Below are positions 47,131 to 56,448 of a DNA stretch of 64,000 nucleotides, piece after piece. The stretch spans positions 1-64,000 of the forward strand of contig JALEQY010000019.1 in assembly GCA_022763735.1 (NCBI GenBank), given 5' to 3'. The notes beneath the pieces were generated by a model, which saw nothing but the letters and a program-made list of their open reading frames with translations, had not been told where the DNA came from and searched no databases. This DNA is from Clostridiales bacterium. GTDB lineage: Bacteria > Bacillota > Clostridia > Peptostreptococcales > Anaerovoracaceae. Each line of letters opens with the position of its first letter. Positions within the stretch are counted from its first letter, which is position 1. A program made the position numbers and the translations under genes.

Positions 47131-50100
47131 TTCAATGCACTTTCCAGTCTAAGTAATCTTTCCATATAATCAGCCATGTACACCGACGGCGACAGATTGA
47201 AATCGACTGCCACGCGGTTTGACCCATTAGGCATCCTCGGTGATATCACAGCATCTGATAAACGTTTTATTGTCAGCTTTCTCTCGAAAATATTCTGATA
47301 TTCGTCCTCGAGGGTTCCGAAAATCTTAGCTGCATTCTCCAGGCTGACTCTGGAGAGCTCAAACACGGCCTCTCTGCTTGAATCATGCAGGAATCCCGGT
47401 GCGGCAAACGGAAGAATCAGGTTGATGGACGGGATAAGCCCGGCCTCTGTTTTTTCCTCGCTTCGCACACCGTCACCTCCGATAAACGGGCATAATGTTG
47501 ATTCAACAAACCATGTCTTCAGATTTGGAATAAAATACGCACTTTCAACATCTCTTCCCTGTATCGTCATCAGATCTCTGCCATGTCCCGAAAGCAGCCC
47601 GGTGATCATTTTTCTTATCTCCAGACCGTTTTCCTTGAATATAGGATCCAGAGCCTTGATTCTGTAGCCCTTGTGCAGCAGATCATCCACCAGTATCACA
47701 GGTCTTCCGAAAGATTTGATGGTTCTTATCTGATCTTCTATACCTGCATACATCGGATATTCCTCTATAGTGAAGCTGTCCAGTGTAGGCGAGAACATTT
47801 TCTCCGTATGAAGAGTCTTGGTTACCGTGTTAGGCACAGCCATTCCCTTCAGTATCTTGCCAAAAGGTACACACATGCATTCACCCAGAGTTCTCACAGG
47901 CAGCGTGTGATTAGGAACATTGTTTGTCTTTGTCACCATATTCACGATTTTCTGATGCATTATCCCTGCATTGAAAGAAAGCACCAGATTACCCGGATTC
48001 AGACTGGTCAGAGCACGCTGCATTTCAGCATGAGTTTCTTCTAGGACATCCAGAATCCTCGGATTCGTATTGAAAGGAGCCTTAAGTACTGTGTCCATGT
48101 TTTCTATCATAGCTACAGGCTCCTTCATATTCACCTCATACACTCCCTGAGGCCTTCCGTCGATTATTATTTCTGTAAAGCCCTGCCTCATCAGCACATC
48201 TGTTATTCTGTGATTCGGCTTCCTGTCAAGGGGGTGGAACACAGCGTAAGTCACATCGTTTTCAGCAGCCTCTGCCAGCACCTCTGTCATTATTATCTGT
48301 ATCAGATTTCTCATATCAGCCTTGACAGCACAGTAAAGAGCCCGGATGATTATCATTTTTCCTGTTGCCTTGGATCTGAGATATGACGCTATCTCAGCAT
48401 CTCTGAATTCTTCATACAGCTGCCCTGTCTCAAGTCCGTTCACAGCTGCAAAAGCCGCAATTCTTCCGCTGCTGTCACGTATGACAGCCATCTTCACACG
48501 AGGATCATCAAGGTAAGCTTTCATAGTTCTGATATCAAGCCCGCCTGCACTGAGATCCCCTTTTACATCTTCCAGAATTGTACTGTCAGCTCTGCGCAGT
48601 GATTCAAATGAGATGTTTCTGATCTCAAATACATTTTTATACTGCGGCTCTCTTAAATACAGGCTGTTATCATATATGAAATTCTGTGCCACCGGATCTA
48701 TCAGATTGGAAATATCACGTCCGTGATCTATGTTTTCTCTTATTCGTGTGGAACTTATATCTTCAAGGTAAACCGGCAGCTGCAGCTCACGTATTCTGCC
48801 TGACATGCGTCCATATGTCTCTCTTAGTACATTTTCATCCTTGCAGCCTCCCTCCAGAGTTTCTCTCCTGAACACTATATGGTTCATAGTATGGATAGAG
48901 TTTTCTGAAGGCTCGGCCTTGTATGACGACGCATTGATTACAACATCACTGCCTGCCACCATGTACAGATCTCTGTCGGGGAACAACCCTCTTAGTTTCC
49001 TCAGATCTTCCGGGTTCGCAATATTTACAGGAAAATCATCCGGAAAAAGGAATACATCCGCTTCGTCAGCCACTGACATGGATATTATCTGTCTTCGTAT
49101 CATTCTCGCCTGGGTTTTCTTTGACCATGAGAATTCATCAATTGCCAGATAAACCTCAAACCCTTCATCTCTTATTGCCTGAACGATTCCTTTGTGGCTG
49201 AGGGAAAACGGATCGAAGGTTCCCGGGAAGAAAGCTATATTCCTGTTAACAGGAAGTTTCATTTCACCGCAGCTGAAGTTATACTCTGCAATAAATCTGT
49301 AAATGTGGTTCAGAGCAGCAGCATTTGTAAAAAAGTTCATATCGTACTCTTTGTACTCTTTGATGGATGAAATCAGAGTAAGCATCTTCTTGTATATCTG
49401 CCTGAATATATCAAACTTCTCATTCTGTGACAGCTCACAGCTTCCGAAAATATACTGTCCGATAACCATGAAGGCTTCCTGACTTACCACTTCATGATAC
49501 GTAGCCAGACCTCTGAGCAGCATACCCAGCAGTCTTGACTGCCTGCTTATATAATCCTCCTGACTTTCTGCATTCCTGTATCTGTATGATGAGTATTTCT
49601 TAAGTACCTCGCCGACTGTATCAAGGGCCACCGATCCTATTCTGTCATTTGTACTCTGAATAAGTTCTCCCAGATTGTCGATAAATTCATCCAGTTCACC
49701 TGGCTCAAGATACAGCACCATTTCTCCTAGGTACTCGGGTATATACTTCGAAAATTGATATTCACCTATCTCAAGGCCCTTTGTAAGCTCTATGACAAGC
49801 TCATTTATCTGCTCTACCGGGAGAGTTTTTATAAGCTTTATCAGTCCTCTTCCTGCGTTATGACGTACAGTGACACGCTCACTTACTTTAAGAAGATTGG
49901 ACAGATGTGTTGCCAGATGGAATTTCTGGGTATCCAGTCTGCCGTTTTCCACATTATCCAGCAGATATTCAATATTGATAATTTTTACAACCCATGGAGT
50001 CCCTACCTTCAGGTTTTCTCTCAGCAGTGCAGGAGTCACATTCTCAAGCTTCCTGCTGTCTGACAGTCTTGCCGGCACATCACAGTATTCATGCTTCAGA

Positions 50101-52004
50101 TCTTCATCACCGATGTTATCAAGAACTTTCTGAATAAGGTACACTATACTTATACTTGAATCATGACGTCTGACATTATCTATTATTTTCCGAACATAAT
50201 CCAGAGTATCCGTATATACCATTCCCAGCGAAGCAATATACTCTGCAGCACGCAGTGCACCGGTTTTTATTTCCACAGGTTCTCTGCCTGAAACCTCCGC
50301 AGCAAACCTGAGCACAGCAAAAGCCTTCTCGCTGCAGATTATTTCTTCAGGTACTGCAATTACAGAATCCAGCAGCACGAACACTTCACTGTCTTTAATA
50401 TCTCCAGGATCAAACAGTTCAAAATAGATGTCCATAAAACTTTTTATGTCAACTTGATCGGCATGATCCAGGATTCCCTGCATGACTACTTTAAGGGTAT
50501 ATCCGATCCAGCTTCTATGCTGATCTGTCACTTTGTAATCCGGGAAAACTATTTTATCCAGATATACTTTCCAGACATCTGCAGCTTCGGTTCTGACAAC
50601 ACCTTTGGCATTCTCAGGAAGTTCCTTTCTGTATATATCGTCATATCTGGCTATGATAGTTCCCATGAGCCTTCCTGCCTGGCGTCTGATATCTCCTTCT
50701 CTATGCGACAGAAGATCATACAGGAAATGAAGAGTCAGCAGTTTCTCCTGTTTTGTCATATATGTGTGATACTCTGACAGTATATTCAGATATGCTCTCT
50801 GACTTTTCCACAGCTTCTCACTTCTGGCCGCCTCCAGCAGACTTCCGAATGCTGATTCATTGTTGAAAATACTCATTATCTTCACATTGTGCTCTATTGC
50901 AGTATATTTGATATTCTCAACGACCTCATTTCCCATCATAAGAGCATAGTTTTTCTTTTTTCTTCCTTTGTTTCTTCCCGGAATCTTGCTGATATCAGTT
51001 TCGACGCCAAGACTTACAAGATAATTCTCGAAATCCTTAAGTTTCGCGTAGACTCTTTCATATCTGTGTTTCTTCGCTTCATCCACATTGTCAAGCTTTC
51101 CCAGAATAACATCAAAGGCTTCATTAAGTGTGTAAAAGAACACGACCTCCTCACCATCTATCCTGCTGCTCTTTACTCTGAAATCCGCGTATATCAGGAG
51201 AAGAGACTCCACAGAAAGATTCTCAAGCTCAAGATCCCATGTCGAATGATTGCTGGCTATATGAGCTATCATAGGCATTTTTTCTCTCTTCAGCAATTCA
51301 TCAGTATAATAGTAATGGAGATATGGTATTCTTCTCACTTCCTGCTGTGTACAGCCGTATTTACCGAGATCATGACCTGCTGCCGCTCCTGAAACAAGGG
51401 CTATATCAACAGGAACATCAGTATCGATAAGCTGCATTCCCACAAAGGTTGCTACATGATGCACGCCTCCGATATGACCTATAGTATTAAAAGGTGTAAT
51501 CTCTCTGCTGATTCTCATGAATTCAGTTATGAAATTATCATCCCAGTATTTTCGGAATCTTTCATATTCCCTGGAAGTGATACACTCCGATGTATATTCT
51601 TCAGATATGAATTCAATATGGTCAGTCGGCGAAAAACCTCTGACCTCCTTCTCGTGTTCCAGCATCGCTCTGTAATTTACAAGAAAAAAGTAGGCTGCCC
51701 GCTGCCGTTCTTCTGTTGTATCTGCCGAAAAATTATCCGGATACATATGAGCTGTGGTAACATCACATATGTATCTGAGCCATCCCTGCTCGGGTTCAGA
51801 AGCCAGAATATCCAGCATCGGCTTCAGTTCGGCAAGAAGTCCTTCTGAGGAGTAATCACCGTTTTCCACCAGCCTGCTGATTTTCTTCTTCCACTGGTAA
51901 TCCGCAAGCATCCGGTTAACAGCAGTCTTTGTCATTCCTGTATTTTTCAGAGTTTTTTTATTCAGCAGCATCTGCTGGGTCTGTCTGATAAAATTCATAG
52001 TCAT
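47127..52004 (-). CDS. Giant multidomain protein: HD hydrolase + helical region + NadD-like adenylyltransferase + GNAT-like + phosphoribosyltransferase-like
   Basis: Single ORF (longest from 52049; SD AGAGAGGTG before ATG 52004). Motifs: GGVHHVA...GHDLGKYG...HIASNHS...ADFRV; FFPGTFDPFSLSHKG...ISSTRIRENI; GNAT-like C-terminal core; RPVILVDDLLHKGYR. Confidence 0.85.
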   Translation of the reverse strand: MTMNFIRQTQQMLLNKKTLKNTGMTKTAVNRMLADYQWKKKISRLVENGDYSSEGLLAELKPMLDILASEPEQGWLRYICDVTTAHMYPDNFSADTTEERQRAAYFFLVNYRAMLEHEKEVRGFSPTDHIEFISEEYTSECITSREYERFRKYWDDNFITEFMRISREITPFNTIGHIGGVHHVATFVGMQLIDTDVPVDIALVSGAAAGHDLGKYGCTQQEVRRIPYLHYYYTDELLKREKMPMIAHIASNHSTWDLELENLSVESLLLIYADFRVKSSRIDGEEVVFFYTLNEAFDVILGKLDNVDEAKKHRYERVYAKLKDFENYLVSLGVETDISKIPGRNKGRKKKNYALMMGNEVVENIKYTAIEHNVKIMSIFNNESAFGSLLEAARSEKLWKSQRAYLNILSEYHTYMTKQEKLLTLHFLYDLLSHREGDIRRQAGRLMGTIIARYDDIYRKELPENAKGVVRTEAADVWKVYLDKIVFPDYKVTDQHRSWIGYTLKVVMQGILDHADQVDIKSFMDIYFELFDPGDIKDSEVFVLLDSVIAVPEEIICSEKAFAVLRFAAEVSGREPVEIKTGALRAAEYIASLGMVYTDTLDYVRKIIDNVRRHDSSISIVYLIQKVLDNIGDEDLKHEYCDVPARLSDSRKLENVTPALLRENLKVGTPWVVKIINIEYLLDNVENGRLDTQKFHLATHLSNLLKVSERVTVRHNAGRGLIKLIKTLPVEQINELVIELTKGLEIGEYQFSKYIPEYLGEMVLYLEPGELDEFIDNLGELIQSTNDRIGSVALDTVGEVLKKYSSYRYRNAESQEDYISRQSRLLGMLLRGLATYHEVVSQEAFMVIGQYIFGSCELSQNEKFDIFRQIYKKMLTLISSIKEYKEYDMNFFTNAAALNHIYRFIAEYNFSCGEMKLPVNRNIAFFPGTFDPFSLSHKGIVQAIRDEGFEVYLAIDEFSWSKKTQARMIRRQIISMSVADEADVFLFPDDFPVNIANPEDLRKLRGLFPDRDLYMVAGSDVVINASSYKAEPSENSIHTMNHIVFRRETLEGGCKDENVLRETYGRMSGRIRELQLPVYLEDISSTRIRENIDHGRDISNLIDPVAQNFIYDNSLYLREPQYKNVFEIRNISFESLRRADSTILEDVKGDLSAGGLDIRTMKAYLDDPRVKMAVIRDSSGRIAAFAAVNGLETGQLYEEFRDAEIASYLRSKATGKMIIIRALYCAVKADMRNLIQIIMTEVLAEAAENDVTYAVFHPLDRKPNHRITDVLMRQGFTEIIIDGRPQGVYEVNMKEPVAMIENMDTVLKAPFNTNPRILDVLEETHAEMQRALTSLNPGNLVLSFNAGIMHQKIVNMVTKTNNVPNHTLPVRTLGECMCVPFGKILKGMAVPNTVTKTLHTEKMFSPTLDSFTIEEYPMYAGIEDQIRTIKSFGRPVILVDDLLHKGYRIKALDPIFKENGLEIRKMITGLLSGHGRDLMTIQGRDVESAYFIPNLKTWFVESTLCPFIGGDGVRSEEKTEAGLIPSINLILPFAAPGFLHDSSREAVFELSRVSLENAAKIFGTLEDEYQNIFERKLTIKRLSDAVISPRMPNGSNRVAVDFNLSPSVYMADYMERLLRLESALK

Positions 52005-52031
52005 GTTACTCACCTCTCTTTGTATTGTATA

Positions 52032-52037
52032 ATTATA
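52032..52037 (-). promoter_or_regulatory. Extended -10 element (TGGTATAAT) for the giant multidomain gene
   Basis: Minus strand TGTGGTATAATTATAC; no strong -35. Confidence 0.5.
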
Positions 52038-52160
52038 CCACATATGCAATTAAAAAACAGAGATTTTAAGTGTGAAATTCATGTAAAGTGTATCTTAAGA
52101 AAGACAGTCGCGATGCATTTATCAGAAAATTACAACTTCCAATAACGAAGTTGAAATCCA

Positions 52161-52189
52161 TTGACGGCAATTTAACAAAGTGATATATT
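52161..52189 (+). promoter_or_regulatory. sigma-A promoter of gdhA, with dyad CAACTTC-N7-GAAGTTG (52133-52153) just upstream
   Basis: TTGACG-17-TATATT. Confidence 0.7.
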
Positions 52190-52245
52190 TAGATTAACAA
52201 GGCATTACCAAACTTTGCGAATTTTATAAAAAGAGGAGAAAAAAA

Positions 52246-53616
52246 ATGTCAAAAGAATATGTTGAAAGAGTCATCAACTGGGTTAAAGAAAGAAATCCGG
52301 GCGAAATCGAATTCCACCAGACAGTAGAAGAAGTACTTACTTCACTGGTTCCTGTTCTGGAGCAGCATCCTGAATACGAAGAATGCGCTCTGCTGGAAAG
52401 ACTGGTTGAACCTGAAAGAGGAGTTACTTTCAGAGTAGTATGGGTTGACGATGCTGGTAAAGTACAGGTTAACAAAGGTTACAGATACCAGTTCAACAGC
52501 GCAATCGGACCTTACAAAGGCGGTCTGAGATTCGCACCAAACGTATACCCTGGAATCATCAAGTTCCTCGGATTCGAACAGATCTTCAAGAACAGCTTAA
52601 CTGGTCTGCCTATCGGCGGCGGTAAAGGTGGTTCAGACTTCGATCCTAACGGAAAGAGCGATGCAGAAGTAATGAGATTCTGCCAGGCGTTCATGACTGA
52701 ACTTTACAGACACATCGGACCTAACACTGACGTTCCTGCAGGAGACCTCGGTGTAGGCGGAAGAGAAATCGGATACCTCTTCGGACAGTACAAGAGAATC
52801 GTTGACAGATATGAAGGCGTTCTTACTGGTAAGGGCCTCTCATACGGCGGACTTCTCGGAAGAGCTGAAGCTACTGGATTCGGTATCGTATGGTATGCAG
52901 AAGAAATGCTGAAGGCTAACGGCGAAGACTTCAAAGATAAGGTTGTTGGTATCTCAGGATTCGGTAACGTAGCATGGGGTGCTGCTTGGAAGCTGAAGGA
53001 TCTCGGAGCTAAGTGCGTTACTATTTCAGGTCCGGACGGATACATCTACGACCCAGATGGCGTAAACACTGATGAAAAGGTTGCATTCCTTCTTGATCTG
53101 AGATCATCAGGAAAGAACATCTGCGCACCTTACGCAGAAAAATTCCCTAACGCTAAGTTCTATGCAGGCAAGAAGCCTTGGGGCGTACAGCAGGATGAAG
53201 GCATCAAGGTTGACATGTTCATTCCTTGCGCTATGCAGAATGATGTTCACATGGAACACGCTAAGCAGATCGTAGAAGGCGGCTGCAAGTTCTACTGTGA
53301 AGGAGCTAACATGCCTACAACTAACGACGCTCTCAACTACCTCATCGAGAACATGACAGCAGTTGGTTCAGCTAAGGCTGCTAACGCTGGTGGAGTTGCT
53401 TGCTCATGTATCGAAATGGGACAGAACGCTGGTCACACTGTATTCCAGCACCAGGCTGTATATGATCAGCTGCACGACATCATGAGAAACATCTACAAGA
53501 ACAGTGCTAATGCTGCTGAAAAATACTTCGGCAACAAGAACCTTCTTGTACAGGGCGGAAACATCGCTGGTTTCGAAAAAGTTGCTGCTGCAATGATGGA
53601 ACAGGGCTTAGTATAA
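52246..53616 (+). CDS. gdhA: NADP-specific-type glutamate dehydrogenase
   Basis: GYRYQFNSAIGPYKGGLRFAPNVYPGIIKFLGFEQIFKNSLTGLPIGGGKGGSDFDPNGKSDAEVMRFCQAFMTEL; SD AGAGGAG. Confidence 0.97.
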   Translation: MSKEYVERVINWVKERNPGEIEFHQTVEEVLTSLVPVLEQHPEYEECALLERLVEPERGVTFRVVWVDDAGKVQVNKGYRYQFNSAIGPYKGGLRFAPNVYPGIIKFLGFEQIFKNSLTGLPIGGGKGGSDFDPNGKSDAEVMRFCQAFMTELYRHIGPNTDVPAGDLGVGGREIGYLFGQYKRIVDRYEGVLTGKGLSYGGLLGRAEATGFGIVWYAEEMLKANGEDFKDKVVGISGFGNVAWGAAWKLKDLGAKCVTISGPDGYIYDPDGVNTDEKVAFLLDLRSSGKNICAPYAEKFPNAKFYAGKKPWGVQQDEGIKVDMFIPCAMQNDVHMEHAKQIVEGGCKFYCEGANMPTTNDALNYLIENMTAVGSAKAANAGGVACSCIEMGQNAGHTVFQHQAVYDQLHDIMRNIYKNSANAAEKYFGNKNLLVQGGNIAGFEKVAAAMMEQGLV

Positions 53617-53645
53617 TCAAGCAAAGTTTAAGCTTACATAACTAA

Positions 53646-53676
53646 AATAACGATGCCGTAAGGCATCGTTATTTTT
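53646..53676 (+). terminator. Rho-independent terminator of gdhA
   Basis: AATAACGATGCC-GTAA-GGCATCGTTATTTTT. Confidence 0.9.
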
Positions 53677-53729
53677 ATGTTTTCTTCATTATTTTTATAA
53701 TACATGAAACTGTATCAGCTGTACCCTTC

Positions 53730-54428
53730 TTATTTTCTGACTTCAGACTGAAATACCACAGTATCATCCGCAAGCTTTCCTACTACTACAATGCTCTCTC
53801 CCTTTTCCTCTATATACAATCCAATCACATCCCCCAACCGTGCTTCCTTGGAGAAATTAATTGTAAAGTCACTGTACTCCTTACCTGCAATGATATCCTC
53901 AACCATATCAGCATATCGGCAATTGTTTGTGTGCTGATTGATATCAATGTCTTCCTGCACAACAACATGTTCTCCAGCATATACAGGATTATCAGCTCTG
54001 ATTTTACCGATGCCGTCATCAAAGGCAGCTTTATCTATGTACTCATCGTCAAAATCAATATCTGTTTTTTCTATTCTGCGAGTTCTGAAATTAATGACAC
54101 ACCAGTGACTGATACCGGCAGCAGCAAGTCTGTCATCCTTATCATATACATAATAGTCTCTGTAAAATGTGACACCGCGCTTCGGTCTGGGATAGGTTTC
54201 GATTCTGTAGTGCTGCCCTTCTTTCAGTTCAATGTACTTCCTGAATCTCAGCTTTGACATCACCCATATCCTGTTATCTGCCATCAGCTCATCAAATCCT
54301 ATTCCAAGCGCCTCAGCATGTGAGGTTGCAATTTCCTGGAATTCATACATCAGACTCCCGGCTCTGATGCTGCCATTGCAGCCTATATCTTCTGCTCCGA
54401 CCTCGAAATCACCTGTAAATTTCAGCAT
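53730..54428 (-). CDS. Acyl-ACP thioesterase
   Basis: SLMYEFQEIATSHAEALGIGFDEL, VMSKLRFRKYIELKEG, ETYPRPKRGVTFYRDYYVYD, DIDINQHTNNCRYADMVED. Confidence 0.9.
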   Translation of the reverse strand: MLKFTGDFEVGAEDIGCNGSIRAGSLMYEFQEIATSHAEALGIGFDELMADNRIWVMSKLRFRKYIELKEGQHYRIETYPRPKRGVTFYRDYYVYDKDDRLAAAGISHWCVINFRTRRIEKTDIDFDDEYIDKAAFDDGIGKIRADNPVYAGEHVVVQEDIDINQHTNNCRYADMVEDIIAGKEYSDFTINFSKEARLGDVIGLYIEEKGESIVVVGKLADDTVVFQSEVRK

Positions 54429-54442
54429 TGTTATCTCTCTCC

Positions 54443-55114
54443 TTAATATCTCAGCATCATTCGCTCGAAACGGTCTGCATCTGCGAATCTGCCTGCAACT
54501 ACTATCGCATCATCATTATCAAATGTGTCGCTGTTTTTAAAATCTGTTATTGTTATATCCGGTTCCTTCTCAATAGCGACCAGCTTCAGATCATATTTTT
54601 GAAGATGAAGCTCCTGTACAGTTTTTCCAGCAAATTTAGAAGTTATTTTTATTTCTGATACTACATAATCACCATTTAATCTCATAAGATCAATCGCTGT
54701 AGAGCCGAGAAGTATTGAAGCCAGCCTTGTTGCCGTATCCATCTCAGGATGTATTACGTCTGCTCCGATTTTCTCAAGTATCATACCGTGCTCCAGACTG
54801 TCCGCCTTGGCAATAACTCTGGGAACCCCCAGACTGAGCACATTGAGAGTGGTCAGCAGATTCACATCAACTTTGTCTCCGATACATACTATAACTGTTT
54901 CACATTCACCTATCCCGGCATCTTCCAGTGCATCTTTTGTAAGCTTGTCTATATACAGTGCATCCTGTACATAATTACGGATACGTTTGAGTTTATCTTC
55001 ATTATTATCTATGACCATAACTTCGGCATCAGCATCAGCAAGAGTTCTGGCAAGTGCTGTCCCGAATCTTCCCAGTCCTATGATGCAGAATCCGGATTTT
55101 TTACCTTTTGACAT
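54443..55114 (-). CDS. Trk/Ktr potassium uptake regulatory subunit (RCK)
   Basis: CIIGLGRFGTALARTLADADAEVMVIDNNEDK, VIAKADSLEHGMILEKIGADVIHPE. Confidence 0.94.
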   Translation of the reverse strand: MSKGKKSGFCIIGLGRFGTALARTLADADAEVMVIDNNEDKLKRIRNYVQDALYIDKLTKDALEDAGIGECETVIVCIGDKVDVNLLTTLNVLSLGVPRVIAKADSLEHGMILEKIGADVIHPEMDTATRLASILLGSTAIDLMRLNGDYVVSEIKITSKFAGKTVQELHLQKYDLKLVAIEKEPDITITDFKNSDTFDNDDAIVVAGRFADADRFERMMLRY

Positions 55115-55123
55115 TTTACCCTC

Positions 55124-56419
55124 CTATCCTATCATAACGTCCTCTTCAGAATATTTGACATCCGAAAGTTCTCTGTTAAGCCAGATCGTAGCAATGGTAA
55201 GCGGGCCAAGTCTGCCGATAAACATCGTGAACACAAGTACGATTTTACTTAAAACACATAATTCAGGGGTTATTCCCATCGACAGCCCAGTAGTGGTAAA
55301 TCCGCTTACAACCTCGAACACGATCTCCTGCATTGAAAAATCCGGCTCGGTAAGGCTCATGAGGAATGCTGCTGTTATTATAACTGACAGAGCCATAGCG
55401 GCAACAGTAAAGGATTTCATTACAGTCTTATCCGATATATTTCTTCTGAAAGCACTGCAGTGCCGTGTGAGGATAACACTCACAATCCGTTTGAATATCA
55501 CGAATGCAGTTACAGTTTTTATACCTCCGCCGGTAGATCCAGGAGATGCTCCGATAAACATGAGCACCATTAAAACCAGCAGTCCGGCGTTACTCATATC
55601 TCCCGTCGGCAGAGTCGCAAACCCTGCGGTCCTTGATGATACACTCTGAAAATAGGATTCAAGCCATGAGGCTCCGCTTCCCTCACTCAGCTTAATGAGC
55701 AGAGTTCCGGCAATAATCAGGAACAAAGTCACTGTAACGACAATTTTAGTATGAAGAGACCATCTGCGAAACGACTTTTTCTCCTTAAGCTCAGAAAAAA
55801 CAAAAAATCCTATACCACCAGCAATTATCAGTACGCTGGTAACAATACAGAGCCAGATATCCCTGTTATAATCTGTCAGACTTCTGAAATCTCCCAGTAT
55901 ATCGAATCCGGCATTATTGAATGATGCGATGGAATGAAACACACTTATGCCGACAGCATCCAGAGTGCCGTAATCTCTGTAAAACGTGATATAGCTCAAT
56001 GCGGCACCAGCCGTCTCAAACAGTATTGTCATATATGCAACACCGGCAATAACACGTGAAAGATCCCTGCCGGAATTAAGATTCAGCGATTCTTTAATAA
56101 GCCGCTGATTTCCCATACTCAGTCGTCCTCCTGCGGCTATAATCAAAATAACACCGATAACGGTTATTCCCAGTCCGCCTGCCTGTATCAGCACCGCCAG
56201 TACAATCTTGCCAAACACAGAAAGCGATGTTCCCGGATCAATACATGCCAGACCTGTAACACATACTGCACTTGTGGACATGAAAAGGCTGTCTGTAAAA
56301 GTGATTCCTTTACCGGTAGATGAAGACACCGGCAGCATCAGTAAAGCAGTGCCTGTAAGTATGACGACGATAAACCCGAAAACCACCATCCTCCTTGGTG
56401 CCAGCCTTTTTGATTTCAC
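55124..56419 (-). CDS. TrkH/KtrB family potassium channel subunit
   Basis: SLFMSTSAVCVTGL, HSIASFNNAGFDI, QSVSSRTAGFATL, GASPGSTGGGIKT, VVSGFTTTGLSMG. Confidence 0.95.
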   Translation of the reverse strand: MKSKRLAPRRMVVFGFIVVILTGTALLMLPVSSSTGKGITFTDSLFMSTSAVCVTGLACIDPGTSLSVFGKIVLAVLIQAGGLGITVIGVILIIAAGGRLSMGNQRLIKESLNLNSGRDLSRVIAGVAYMTILFETAGAALSYITFYRDYGTLDAVGISVFHSIASFNNAGFDILGDFRSLTDYNRDIWLCIVTSVLIIAGGIGFFVFSELKEKKSFRRWSLHTKIVVTVTLFLIIAGTLLIKLSEGSGASWLESYFQSVSSRTAGFATLPTGDMSNAGLLVLMVLMFIGASPGSTGGGIKTVTAFVIFKRIVSVILTRHCSAFRRNISDKTVMKSFTVAAMALSVIITAAFLMSLTEPDFSMQEIVFEVVSGFTTTGLSMGITPELCVLSKIVLVFTMFIGRLGPLTIATIWLNRELSDVKYSEEDVMIG

Positions 56420-56448
56420 CAGTAATCCCTTCCTTTCTGATACTATGG

